From Planctomycetota bacterium (GTDB taxonomy: Bacteria; Planctomycetota; Planctomycetia; Planctomycetales; Planctomycetaceae), in the NCBI GenBank assembly GCA_013151585.1, contig JAADHY010000492.1, forward strand, positions 1 through 15,312: a stretch of DNA of 15,312 bases, read 5' to 3'. Below the pieces are notes generated by a model. That model ran no database searches. It was not told where the DNA came from and saw only the letters and a list, made by a program, of their open reading frames with translations. Made by a program: the position numbers and the translations under genes. Positions 8,173 to 14,976 of this stretch are shown here, one piece after another (within the stretch, counting starts at the first letter, position 1; every line of letters starts with the position of its first letter).

Positions 8173-9167
8173 AACTGGCCGCCGGTGATCCTCGCGCTGC
8201 ACGTTTTCTGATAAGCGCCACCGTTTTGTTGACTGCATCGCTCGCAGCCGCGGCTCCGCCGCAAGGAAGCCCGGCGAAGCCGTTGATCCGCAAGCTGGGG
8301 ACGATCGATTGCGATTTGGTCGAGGCGACACCGATCGTGTTTCGCGGTGAGCTGTATCGCTTCGAGTATGTGCGCACCCGGTACCGGAAGAACAAGACGG
8401 GACGGTCCTATTTCCGGTTCATCCGTGTGACCACGGGGGAGCCGACACCGGCGTTCGCGGCCGGACACAATCTCGGGTGCGCCTACGTCGACGAGCCGAC
8501 TCAGACCGTTTACGTTTACGGCGTGAAGGGCTGGGGGACCGACACGATCTACGTCTTCTGGTCAAAGGATTTGAAGCACTGGTCGTCCGCGACGGCCATG
8601 AAACAGCCGGGCTGGGCGATCTACAACACGTCCGTTTGCAAGGCCGGCGATCGGTACATCATGGCCTTCGAGGTGGGCAAGCCGAAAGAGGTGGTCGGGC
8701 GCGCTTTCACGAACCGGTTCGCCGAATCAAAGGATTTGGTTCACTGGAAGTTGCTGCCCGAGCCGCACGTCTTCACCAAAGACCGCTATTCCGCCTGCCC
8801 GTCGATTCGGTTCTTGGACGGCACTTACTACATGTTTTACTTGGAGGCTCGTCCCGGGCGCATCTACGAGACGTACCTGGTCCGTTCGCGCGACTTGATC
8901 CATTGGGAGAGCAGTCCGCTGAACCCCGTCCTGCGCCACTCACCCGAAGATCGGCAGATCGCCAATCTGGCGCTGACTTCCGAAGAGCGGCGACGGATCG
9001 CCACGGCGGTCAACATCAACAATTCCGATTTCGACCTGTGTGAGTTTGAAGGCAAAGTCGTCATTTACTACTCGTGGGGTAACCAGCGCGGTGTGGAGCA
9101 TTTGGCCGAGGCGGTCTACGAGGGAACGCTGGCGGAGTTCTTGCAGGGATTCTTCGCGGAACAGTGA
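8169..9167 (+). CDS. Secreted five-bladed beta-propeller glycosidase-like protein (GH43/GH117-like)
   Basis: A 332-residue protein with a signal peptide (1-29, ending in AAA). Its hallmark is the repeated blade motif S-[KR]-D-L-x-H-W at 132-138, 187-193 and 240-246, typical of the five-bladed propellers of GH43, GH32, GH117 and GH130 enzymes. Residues 47-55 (DCDLVEATP) hold acidic residues where GH43-type enzymes place the catalytic Asp. CPSIRFLDGTYYMFYLE (210-226) and NNSDFDLCEFEGKVVIYYSW (284-303) are further blade strands with acidic residues. It probably releases sugar units from a polysaccharide in the periplasm or outside. The exact family and substrate cannot be fixed, and it could be non-catalytic. 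The start ATG lies inside the sulfatase stop (ATGA), so the two are translationally coupled and probably act on the same glycan. Confidence 0.8.
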   Translation: MKLAAGDPRAARFLISATVLLTASLAAAAPPQGSPAKPLIRKLGTIDCDLVEATPIVFRGELYRFEYVRTRYRKNKTGRSYFRFIRVTTGEPTPAFAAGHNLGCAYVDEPTQTVYVYGVKGWGTDTIYVFWSKDLKHWSSATAMKQPGWAIYNTSVCKAGDRYIMAFEVGKPKEVVGRAFTNRFAESKDLVHWKLLPEPHVFTKDRYSACPSIRFLDGTYYMFYLEARPGRIYETYLVRSRDLIHWESSPLNPVLRHSPEDRQIANLALTSEERRRIATAVNINNSDFDLCEFEGKVVIYYSWGNQRGVEHLAEAVYEGTLAEFLQGFFAEQ

Positions 9168-9206
9168 GAAGGGTTGAGGGGCCGCATGCTTGAGTCCGGA
9201 GTGCAT

Positions 9207-9241
9207 AATTTGCAATTTGCAACTGCCAATTTGCAGTTGGC
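9207..9241 (+). repeat. Degenerate heptanucleotide tandem repeat
   Basis: Five 7-base units follow one another: AATTTGC, AATTTGC, AACTGCC, AATTTGC, AGTTGGC. The block also forms a hairpin, CAACTGC (9220-9226) with GCAGTTG (9233-9239) around CAATTT. It sits in the 137-base spacer between the beta-propeller gene and the oxidoreductase gene. From memory, similar AT-rich heptamer tracts are scattered between genes in planctomycete genomes and appear in spurious hypothetical proteins; this recollection was not checked. Confidence 0.65.
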
Positions 9242-9304
9242 GATGCGTCTTTCCCGCTCTCGGCTCTAGACGCTCCGCTCTCCTCTTTTTCAGGAACGAC
9301 AGCC

Positions 9305-10387
9305 ATGGCGGAAACAGTACGAGTCGGATTGATTGGTTCGGGCTTCGTGTCGTCAATACACGCTCGGGCGCTGAAGCAGTGTCCGCAGGCAGAGCTGATG
9401 GCGGTCTGTTCGCCGACGGTCGAACACGTCGATCGGTTCGCCGCGCAGTTCCAGATCCCTCACCGTTTCACCGATCATCGACGGCTGCTCGAAATGGACG
9501 AACTGGACCTGGTCGTGATCGGCACTCCGAACCATCTTCACTGCGAACAAACCTGCGACGCCGCCGCGGCCGGCAAACACGTGGTTCTGGAGAAACCGAT
9601 GTGCTTGAACCTCACCGAAGCCGACCGCATGATCGAAGCCTGCCGTCGTGCCGGCGTGAAACTCATGTACGCCGAGGAACTCTGCTTCGCGCCCAAATAC
9701 GTTCGGCTGAAGCAGCTTCTCGACAGCGGCGCCTTGGGCGAGCCCACGTTGATCAAGCAAAGCGAAAAACACGACGGGCCGCATGCCGATCACTTCTGGG
9801 ACGTCGATCGCAGCGGAGGCGGCGTAGCCATGGACATGGGCTGCCACGCCATTCAGTTTTTCCGGTGGATGCTCAACGGTGCGGCGATCCGCTCCGTGTA
9901 CGCTCAGATGAGCACTCAGGCGCACCGCGACCGAACACGCGGCGACGACAATGCACTCATCATCCTGGAATTCGAGAATGGCTGCGTCGCGCTGGCCGAG
10001 GAAAGCTGGACGAAACTCGGTGGCATGGACGACCGCGCCGAGGCCTATGGTTCCAAGGGCGTCGCCTACGCCGACCTGTTGCACGGAAACTCGATCGAAG
10101 TCTACAGTGCCGAAGGTTACGACTACGCCGTCGAGAAAGCGGCGACGACCAAGGGCTGGTCCTTTGCCATCTACGAAGAAGAATGGAACTACGGCTTCTG
10201 GCAGGAGATGCAAGATTTTGTCGACTGCGTCGCTCGGGACCGGCCGCCGCGGGTCACCGGCGAGGACGGCCGTGCTGTCCTCGAGATCATCTTCGCCGCC
10301 TACGCCTCCGCCGGCTGCGGCCGCAAGATCGAGCTCCCCTTCCGCACCGACGCCGCCAAACCGATCGATTTGTGGAAGCCGCCTTGA
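9305..10387 (+). CDS. Gfo/Idh/MocA family NAD(P)-dependent oxidoreductase
   Basis: A 360-residue protein of the usual family length. Residues 5-14 (VRVGLIGSGF) are the first strand and glycine loop of an NAD(P)-binding Rossmann fold. GTPNHLH (73-79) and V-L-E-K97-P-M (94-99) are the conserved family motifs, with Lys97 the usual catalytic lysine. The substrate domain has D177-M-G-C-H181, matching the DxGxH motif that positions the sugar. No signal peptide or Tat motif is present, so it should be cytoplasmic. Members oxidise or reduce sugars, inositols and their derivatives. Lying downstream of the sulfatase and propeller genes, it may process the released monosaccharide. AGGAA at 9291-9295 precedes ATG 9305 by about 9 bases. 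The 137-base spacer with a repeat leaves it open whether it shares their transcript. Confidence 0.93.
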   Translation: MAETVRVGLIGSGFVSSIHARALKQCPQAELMAVCSPTVEHVDRFAAQFQIPHRFTDHRRLLEMDELDLVVIGTPNHLHCEQTCDAAAAGKHVVLEKPMCLNLTEADRMIEACRRAGVKLMYAEELCFAPKYVRLKQLLDSGALGEPTLIKQSEKHDGPHADHFWDVDRSGGGVAMDMGCHAIQFFRWMLNGAAIRSVYAQMSTQAHRDRTRGDDNALIILEFENGCVALAEESWTKLGGMDDRAEAYGSKGVAYADLLHGNSIEVYSAEGYDYAVEKAATTKGWSFAIYEEEWNYGFWQEMQDFVDCVARDRPPRVTGEDGRAVLEIIFAAYASAGCGRKIELPFRTDAAKPIDLWKPP

Positions 10388-10742
10388 CGACCGCACGCGG
10401 GGCAACCTACGTCTCGCTCTGGCCCCGTGGCAGGCAGCGGCATCGAACGCAAATCCCATCGCGTGAGCGACCGTCCTCAGCTCGCTCGACAGTCATGAGC
10501 CATCGGCTGATCCCACAAATTGCGAATCTCAAGCGGTCCGCCTATCCCGAAAAACCAAGGCAGTGCGAGGTCGCTCGGAGTCGGCCCGCCAAACGTATCT
10601 CAGATGCCGCCGTGAAGTGACAAGATTTCCAAGACAGACGGTGCACTGGACAAGATTCGTTTTCCGTTGTGGGTAGGAGCCGACCGAAAGCTGCATGATC
10701 AAAACGCGCTCACGGGACGTCGAGGAGAACAGGCAGACGAAG
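10388..10742. other. Intergenic spacer, about 355 bases
   Basis: No supported gene is present. It contains a degenerate AAATTGC-GAATCTC heptamer pair at 10517-10530, similar in style to the repeat at 9207. It also has a direct repeat GACAAGATT at 10619-10627 and 10649-10657 (30-base spacing) shortly before the DUF2306 gene, and a weak GC stem (CGGGGC/GCCCCG) soon after the oxidoreductase stop. No clear promoter was seen. Confidence 0.55.
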
Positions 10743-11411
10743 ATGTTGACGACGTTACAACGTTGCGTGGTCTTGCTGACAGGCCTGCTGATTCTGAAAG
10801 TCACGGCCGCCGTAATCCTTGGATATCGGGATTATTTTCCGCCTGACTTCCAGTCGGATTTCTTGCGCGGACGGGAATGCTATTTTTTCCAGGGTTACTG
10901 CGTCGCTTTCTATGTCCATCTTGCCGCGGGGCCCGTATCGCTTGTCTTGGGATTGGTTCTCGTCAGCCGATGGCTCCTTAGGAGATTTCCGACCTGGCAT
11001 CGATGGATTGGGCGAGTCCAAGCGATCAACGTCTTGCTGTTCTTGCTGCCGAGCGGGTCTTGGATGGGGCTGTACGCATCGGCCGGACCCGTAGCGACCC
11101 TTTCTTTTTCCGTTTTGTCCGTTCTCACGGCTTTTTGTGTCGTGATCGGCTGGCGGCACGCTGTGCAGAGGCGTTTTGCCCTTCATCAGCTCTGGATGGG
11201 ACGGTGTTTCCTCCTTTTGTGCGCCGCCGTGGTGATCCGAATAATTGGCGGGGCTGCCACAGAGCTTGGTGTGGACGCACCGTGGTTTAACCCGGTGGCT
11301 GCCTGGGCGAGCTGGCTGGTCCCACTGAGCGTTTTCGAGCTCATCCGAGTATGCTCGCGCGGACGATGGCTACAATTCCGACCGCCAACCGCGGGACTCA
11401 GCACTCGATAA
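10743..11411 (+). CDS. DUF2306-like multi-pass membrane protein
   Basis: A 222-residue integral membrane protein with about six to seven hydrophobic helices: roughly residues 7-24, 52-74, 85-101, 103-123, 143-165 and 180-200. Signature stretches are the first helix region ending ILKVTAAVILGYRDYFPPDF, the motif FYVHLAAGPVSLVLG, RFPTWHRWIGRVQ, and RRFALHQLWMGRCF, which recall the DUF2306 (PF10067) family, including its conserved His residues. The function of that family is unknown. An in-frame ATG at 10695 would add 16 charged residues. I prefer 10743 because it leaves a normal short lead before the first helix, with GAGGAG at 10722-10727 upstream, though that spacing is long. The gene stands alone and converges on the DUF1559 gene with only 25 bases between their stops. 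Confidence 0.78.
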   Translation: MLTTLQRCVVLLTGLLILKVTAAVILGYRDYFPPDFQSDFLRGRECYFFQGYCVAFYVHLAAGPVSLVLGLVLVSRWLLRRFPTWHRWIGRVQAINVLLFLLPSGSWMGLYASAGPVATLSFSVLSVLTAFCVVIGWRHAVQRRFALHQLWMGRCFLLLCAAVVIRIIGGAATELGVDAPWFNPVAAWASWLVPLSVFELIRVCSRGRWLQFRPPTAGLSTR

Positions 11412-11446
11412 ATCGCCAACCGGTCGCTCCACCGGCCTATTTATCG
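11406..11446. terminator. Shared hairpin between convergent genes
   Basis: CGATAAAT (11406-11413) and ATTTATCG (11439-11446) are perfect inverted arms, and inside them CCGGT (11420-11424) pairs with ACCGG (11431-11435) around a 6-base loop. The plus-strand TAA (11409-11411) and the minus-strand TAG (complement of 11437-11439) both lie inside the outer arms. This suggests a bidirectional terminator or transcript-end element, though no long T run follows on either strand. Confidence 0.5.
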
Positions 11447-12187
11447 TTTCCGAAAACGAAAATCAGCGCACGGCGATCGGCCGCCGACATTTGAGCCGAT
11501 AGAAACAGCACGCTTCCATCGACGAATGCCCCATGAAAGCCACCTTCGTGCGCCAGGCCTCCTCTTCGCCCCACATTGAGCAGGATCGCTTCGTCCGCAT
11601 CCCTCGGAGCCATCCACGGCACAGCCTGGGCGTTGTCCACCTCGACCACCATCAGCGTCTGTGAGCGACCGTCGCGAATGCCTTTCGGCGAAAAAGGTTT
11701 CGCCCCCGGGAAACAACTTCCCTCGCCGACGATTGCCAAGTAAGTTGTGTGCGTCTGCGGACAATCAGCCGAAGGGCACTGATAGACTGTTACCAACGCC
11801 CGGAATACTTCCGCATTGGCTGGAGCATCCCACGGTTTCGATAGGTCGATCCGCCCATAAAGTGCCGCATAGTCAAGATAAGGCAAAAGCAGCGTCCGCC
11901 AACTGTGAAGCGGATTGCCATCGGCGTCGACCGTAAACGCGGGCGGAAAGGCGTTCCAGTCGTCCGCGTAGTTGTGCAGGGCTAGCGCGATTTGTTTCAA
12001 GTTGTTTCGGCACTACCGCCGGCCGAGCCACACGGACAGCCGGCAACATCAGCGCGACCACAATCATGAGTAAAACGACCACCAAGACAAAGCCGAGTAT
12101 CAACTTCTTGACGGAAAAGCCCTCGCGATTTTCCCGCTGTGGTCGGGGCCCCTGTCCGAATTGCGTGTGGCGATCGCCGTCCATCAT
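11437..12187 (-). pseudogene. DUF1559 pseudopilin-like protein, split by a frameshift
   Basis: Two frames make one gene. From ATG 12187 a polar lead (GDRHTQFGQGPRPQREN) is followed by KKLILGFVLVVVLLMIVVALMLPAV, the membrane helix of a type IV pilin/type II secretion pseudopilin-like N-terminus. The frame then goes wrong at about 12001-12012. In another frame, to the stop at 11437, come NNLKQIALALHNYADDWNAFPPAF, YLAIVGEGSCFPG and a C-terminal GFHGAFVDGSVLFLS, the hallmarks of DUF1559 (SBP_bac_10), a family greatly expanded in planctomycetes. Dropping one C of the CC in GTGCCGAAAC (complement of 12009-12010) gives an unbroken 249-residue protein. It would be membrane-anchored with a periplasmic domain; its role is not established. 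A GGGGAGG purine run lies right against the ATG. It may be a true pseudogene or a base-call error. Confidence 0.8.
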
Positions 12188-12463
12188 CCTCCCCGCAATG
12201 TTGTATCCGACTGCAATCCAACATCCTCAGGTCCCCGGCTGCCAACGCGCCTCGTGGGACCGCACAACATCGCGCCCCGCCAAAGCAAAAGCCGCGATCT
12301 TAGCGAAATTTGCGATTTCTGTAGCGTGCGTCCAGACTGCGCGAACAGGGGACATCATCGCGAACGCAAGGCGCCAGCTCGCGGTCTGTTCGGCCTAAGA
12401 GGGACACCGGAAGCTAGCGCCTGCCGATAACTGAATTCTTGCTGCGGTCATCGTCAGGCCAAC
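12188..12463. other. Intergenic spacer with REP-like motif
   Basis: This 276-base spacer lies between the DUF1559 gene and the 3' end of the MFS gene, both on the minus strand. No gene is supported. ATGTTG and CAACAT form 6-base inverted arms at about 12199-12225, near the likely DUF1559 promoter. The tract CCGGAAGCTAGCGCCTGCCG at about 12410-12429, a partial palindrome centred on GCTAGC, resembles dispersed planctomycete intergenic motifs as I recall them. This was not verified. Confidence 0.45.
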
Positions 12464-13774
12464 TCAGGCTTTTTCTTCCGCTGTTTGGAAATCGCGGGAT
12501 GGGAGTTCTTTTGGGAAAAACGCTGCGAAGGCCAACACACAGACCGCACAAAAGATCGTGCAGACCAGCCAAATGCTGGTCCAGTCATAATGGGTTTCGC
12601 CATTGATTTCCGTACTGAACCAGTCGCCCACTTCGCCGCCGACCAAGCCGCCCACGAAAAAGCCAAGGCCGATGACAAAAACCCCGTACAACGTTTGCAT
12701 GCTGCCTTTGATGTCTTTCGGCGCGATGCGGTCAACGTACATGTAAGCCGCGGCTAAGAAACAACCGAAGCAGAAGCCATGGAGCCCCTGTCCGATGGCT
12801 CCCAAGATCAACTTTCCCAGGAACGGCGGGTCGATGCTGAAGACCAAGGAAAACAGAACACACCGCAACAAGTAGGCTGTCGCGCCCAAAAGCAGCGTGG
12901 CCTTGAAGCCGAACCGTTTGATCATAAACCCGAGGATCGCCAAGACGCCGATCTCGCAGATTTGTCCGAGCGAGCTGATGGTCTGCTCGTAAGCCCCCCA
13001 ACCTCCGGTATCCAAAATCGTGCGCATGAAAGGGCCATACCACACGATGACAAACTGATGCACCATGGCGATGAAAAAACTCACGACGACCAGAACCAGG
13101 AACGCCTGCTCGCGCAGCATGGCGATGACCGCTCCCGGAGCGTATCGTCGATCCTCGCGCTTCTGGGCCGGAGTGTGAGGAAGCGTTAAACAATAGGCCG
13201 CCATGATCAACCCGACGACGCCGGAAAAGACAAAGACGATCCCGCGAGCCTGATTCAGCTCATCCCCCTTCAAGCCGTAGAGCCACCAAAACTCGATCAA
13301 ATACGCCGGTACGATATACCCCAATGTGCCGAACAGCCGAATCCAAGGGAACTCCATGTCGCTGTCTTTCAAGTGGTGGAAGGCCAGCGAGTTGGACAGC
13401 ATCATTGTGGGGACATACAACACCGAATAGACCGTGCCGATCACAATGACCGGAACCGGCTGCGTTTGGAAAAACAGCGCGAGCATCAAGGCTCCACCAA
13501 CAAAATGGCAGAACGCCATGACCCGCTCGGTCGCGAACGCTCGGTCGACCACCTGCCCGATCAAAAACGGAGCCAAGACCGGCCCGACGGCCAACGCCGC
13601 CACGAAGATGCCGACCTGCCGAGGAGTGAATCCCAAGGTCTGGGCTACGTAGAGCGACGCAATCGGCAGATAGCAGCCTTGGACGAAATACTGCAAAAAC
13701 ATCATCAGCGACAGGCGGCCCAGTAACGGTACCGGCGACCGCGATGGCCCCAAAGCGCCAGTTGTCGTGACCAC
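12464..13774 (-). CDS. MFS transporter, nucleoside:H+ symporter (NupG)-like
   Basis: A 436-residue major facilitator protein with about 12 membrane helices. LSLMMFLQYFVQGCYLP (21-37) in helix 1, GFTPRQVGIF after helix 1, RLFGTLGYI near the middle and a long cytoplasmic loop (LTLPHTPAQKREDRRYAPG) between the two halves fit the Nuc_H_symport family (PF03825), which includes E. coli NupG and XapB. The substrate could be a nucleoside or, in planctomycetes, a sugar. GTG at 13774 is chosen because a perfect AGGAGG lies 7 bases upstream. An in-frame ATG at 13870 would add 32 polar residues with no such signal. The C-terminus (KELPSRDFQTAEEKA) is charged and cytoplasmic. The gene is divergent from the ADP-ribosylglycohydrolase, with 192 bases between the starts. 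Confidence 0.87.
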   Translation of the reverse strand: MVTTTGALGPSRSPVPLLGRLSLMMFLQYFVQGCYLPIASLYVAQTLGFTPRQVGIFVAALAVGPVLAPFLIGQVVDRAFATERVMAFCHFVGGALMLALFFQTQPVPVIVIGTVYSVLYVPTMMLSNSLAFHHLKDSDMEFPWIRLFGTLGYIVPAYLIEFWWLYGLKGDELNQARGIVFVFSGVVGLIMAAYCLTLPHTPAQKREDRRYAPGAVIAMLREQAFLVLVVVSFFIAMVHQFVIVWYGPFMRTILDTGGWGAYEQTISSLGQICEIGVLAILGFMIKRFGFKATLLLGATAYLLRCVLFSLVFSIDPPFLGKLILGAIGQGLHGFCFGCFLAAAYMYVDRIAPKDIKGSMQTLYGVFVIGLGFFVGGLVGGEVGDWFSTEINGETHYDWTSIWLVCTIFCAVCVLAFAAFFPKELPSRDFQTAEEKA

Positions 13775-13781
13775 AGTCTTG

Positions 13782-13787
13782 CCTCCT
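13782..13787 (-). promoter_or_regulatory. Consensus Shine-Dalgarno deciding the GTG start of the MFS gene
   Basis: AGGAGG on the minus strand, 7 bases before GTG 13774. It is a perfect match to the anti-Shine-Dalgarno sequence, and it lies inside the longer open frame, which argues that the longer frame's ATG at 13870 is not used. Confidence 0.75.
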
Positions 13788-13930
13788 GATGGACGTGACT
13801 GTCGCGCCCCAATCCGCATCGCGTTTCTAACACAGGAACAAGAAGTTTGCCACCCTTCGCGTGGGCTCATCCGTTTCGGCGCGATCCGCTGTTTTGGATC
13901 AATTGCGTAGCAGGCGTGCCGACTTCGGGA

Positions 13931-13936
13931 TATGAT
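13931..13936 (+). promoter_or_regulatory. Possible -10 box for the ADP-ribosylglycohydrolase operon
   Basis: TATGAT at 13931-13936 is one base from the TATAAT consensus and would start transcription near 13943, about 24 bases before the ATG. The nearest -35-like element (TTGCGT, 13903) is 22 bases away, which is too far for a standard promoter, so the call is weak. Confidence 0.3.
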
Positions 13937-13954
13937 GACGGCGGTTGCAGGATC

Positions 13955-13960
13955 AAGGAG
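13955..13960 (+). promoter_or_regulatory. Ribosome binding site fixing the start at 13967
   Basis: AAGGAG lies 6 bases before ATG 13967. It supports this start over the in-frame ATG at 13847, which would put 40 residues of non-family sequence in front of the enzyme. Confidence 0.7.
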
Positions 13961-13966
13961 CTGCTC

Positions 13967-14947
13967 ATGGCTGGCCTTTCGCCCGATTGGAAATCGAATC
14001 CGCTCACCCCAGTTGACGACCGTCGAGCGGGTGCACTCTGGGGATTAGCGATTGGAGATGCCTTGGGAGCGGCGGTCGAATTTCGAGCGCCCGGGTCCTT
14101 TGAGCCGGTGACCGGTTATCGCGCTGGCGGTCCGCACGGATTGAATGCGGGTGAGTGGACGGACGACACCAGCCTCGCCCTGGCTCTGGCGGACAGCTTG
14201 GGGGAAGCGGGCTGGGACTTAAACGATCAGGTGCGGCGGTACGTCGCTTGGTGGAGACACGGCGAGTACTCGGTAAACGGCCGCTGCTTCGACATCGGCA
14301 ACACAACGGTTTCTTCTTTGTCTCGCTTTGAACAGACCGGTGATGCCTATCATTCCGCTGTGCGGAGTGAGTGGGCTTGTGGCAATGGCTCGATCATGCG
14401 GTTGGCTCCGGTTCCTATCCGCTACGTCGATCTGTTCCCAGATCGGATTGAGGAGCTGGCGAGACTCGCGGCGGAGTCGAGCCTGACCACTCATGCCAAC
14501 CCCCAATGCCTCTCGGCATGTCGCTACATGGCGGTTGTGCTGGCCGCTCTGATGCACGGTCTGGCCCGAGACGAAGTTCTGGCGCCCGATTGGGACATTT
14601 TGCGTCGGCTGCGGGCATCCGAGCCGCTGCATCCGGCCGTGGATGAGGTGGCGGCGGGCAGTTTCCGGGAACGTCGGCCACCGGAGATTCAGGGAGTCGG
14701 CTACGTGGTTCGCAGTTTGGAGGCGGCTTTGTGGGCTTTTTCCCGGGCCGCGGATTTTCGCGAGGCGGTGCTGGCGGCCGTCAACCTGGGCGACGACGCC
14801 GATACGACCGGCGCCGTTTGTGGTCAGTTCGCCGGCGCGTTCTGGGGCTGGTCCGGTATCCCGCAAGAATGGCGAGACGGATTGGCCCGCTCGGACATGA
14901 TCGAAACGGCCTTGAGGAAACTGGGAGTGCGGTCGCCCGGCCGCTGA
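13967..14947 (+). CDS. ADP-ribosylglycohydrolase family protein (DraG/ARH-like)
   Basis: A 326-residue protein of the DraG/ARH family (PF03747), which removes ADP-ribose from proteins or small molecules using a two-metal centre. GALWGLAIGDALGAAVEFR (22-40) is the N-terminal family signature. W-T65-D66-D67-T-S gives the first metal ligands. NGSIMRLAPV, about residues 144-153, is conserved, and NLGDDADTTGAVCGQFAGA (273-291) gives Asp277, Asp279 and Thr280, the second ligand set. All expected metal ligands are present, so it should be active. No signal peptide is seen, so it should be cytoplasmic. The target is unknown; no ADP-ribosyltransferase is visible in the window. The next gene follows after 29 bases and is probably co-transcribed. 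Confidence 0.92.
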   Translation: MAGLSPDWKSNPLTPVDDRRAGALWGLAIGDALGAAVEFRAPGSFEPVTGYRAGGPHGLNAGEWTDDTSLALALADSLGEAGWDLNDQVRRYVAWWRHGEYSVNGRCFDIGNTTVSSLSRFEQTGDAYHSAVRSEWACGNGSIMRLAPVPIRYVDLFPDRIEELARLAAESSLTTHANPQCLSACRYMAVVLAALMHGLARDEVLAPDWDILRRLRASEPLHPAVDEVAAGSFRERRPPEIQGVGYVVRSLEAALWAFSRAADFREAVLAAVNLGDDADTTGAVCGQFAGAFWGWSGIPQEWRDGLARSDMIETALRKLGVRSPGR

Positions 14948-14976
14948 AACAGCGCAAAGGAGATCGGGAGGAAGCA

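Noticed and set aside
9353..10459. Minus-strand open frame of 368 codons
   Set aside because: It is antisense to the oxidoreductase with no domain signature.
9190..10620. Plus-strand open frame of 476 codons
   Set aside because: It overlaps the Gfo/Idh/MocA gene in another frame, starts in the heptamer repeat and is very rich in arginine.
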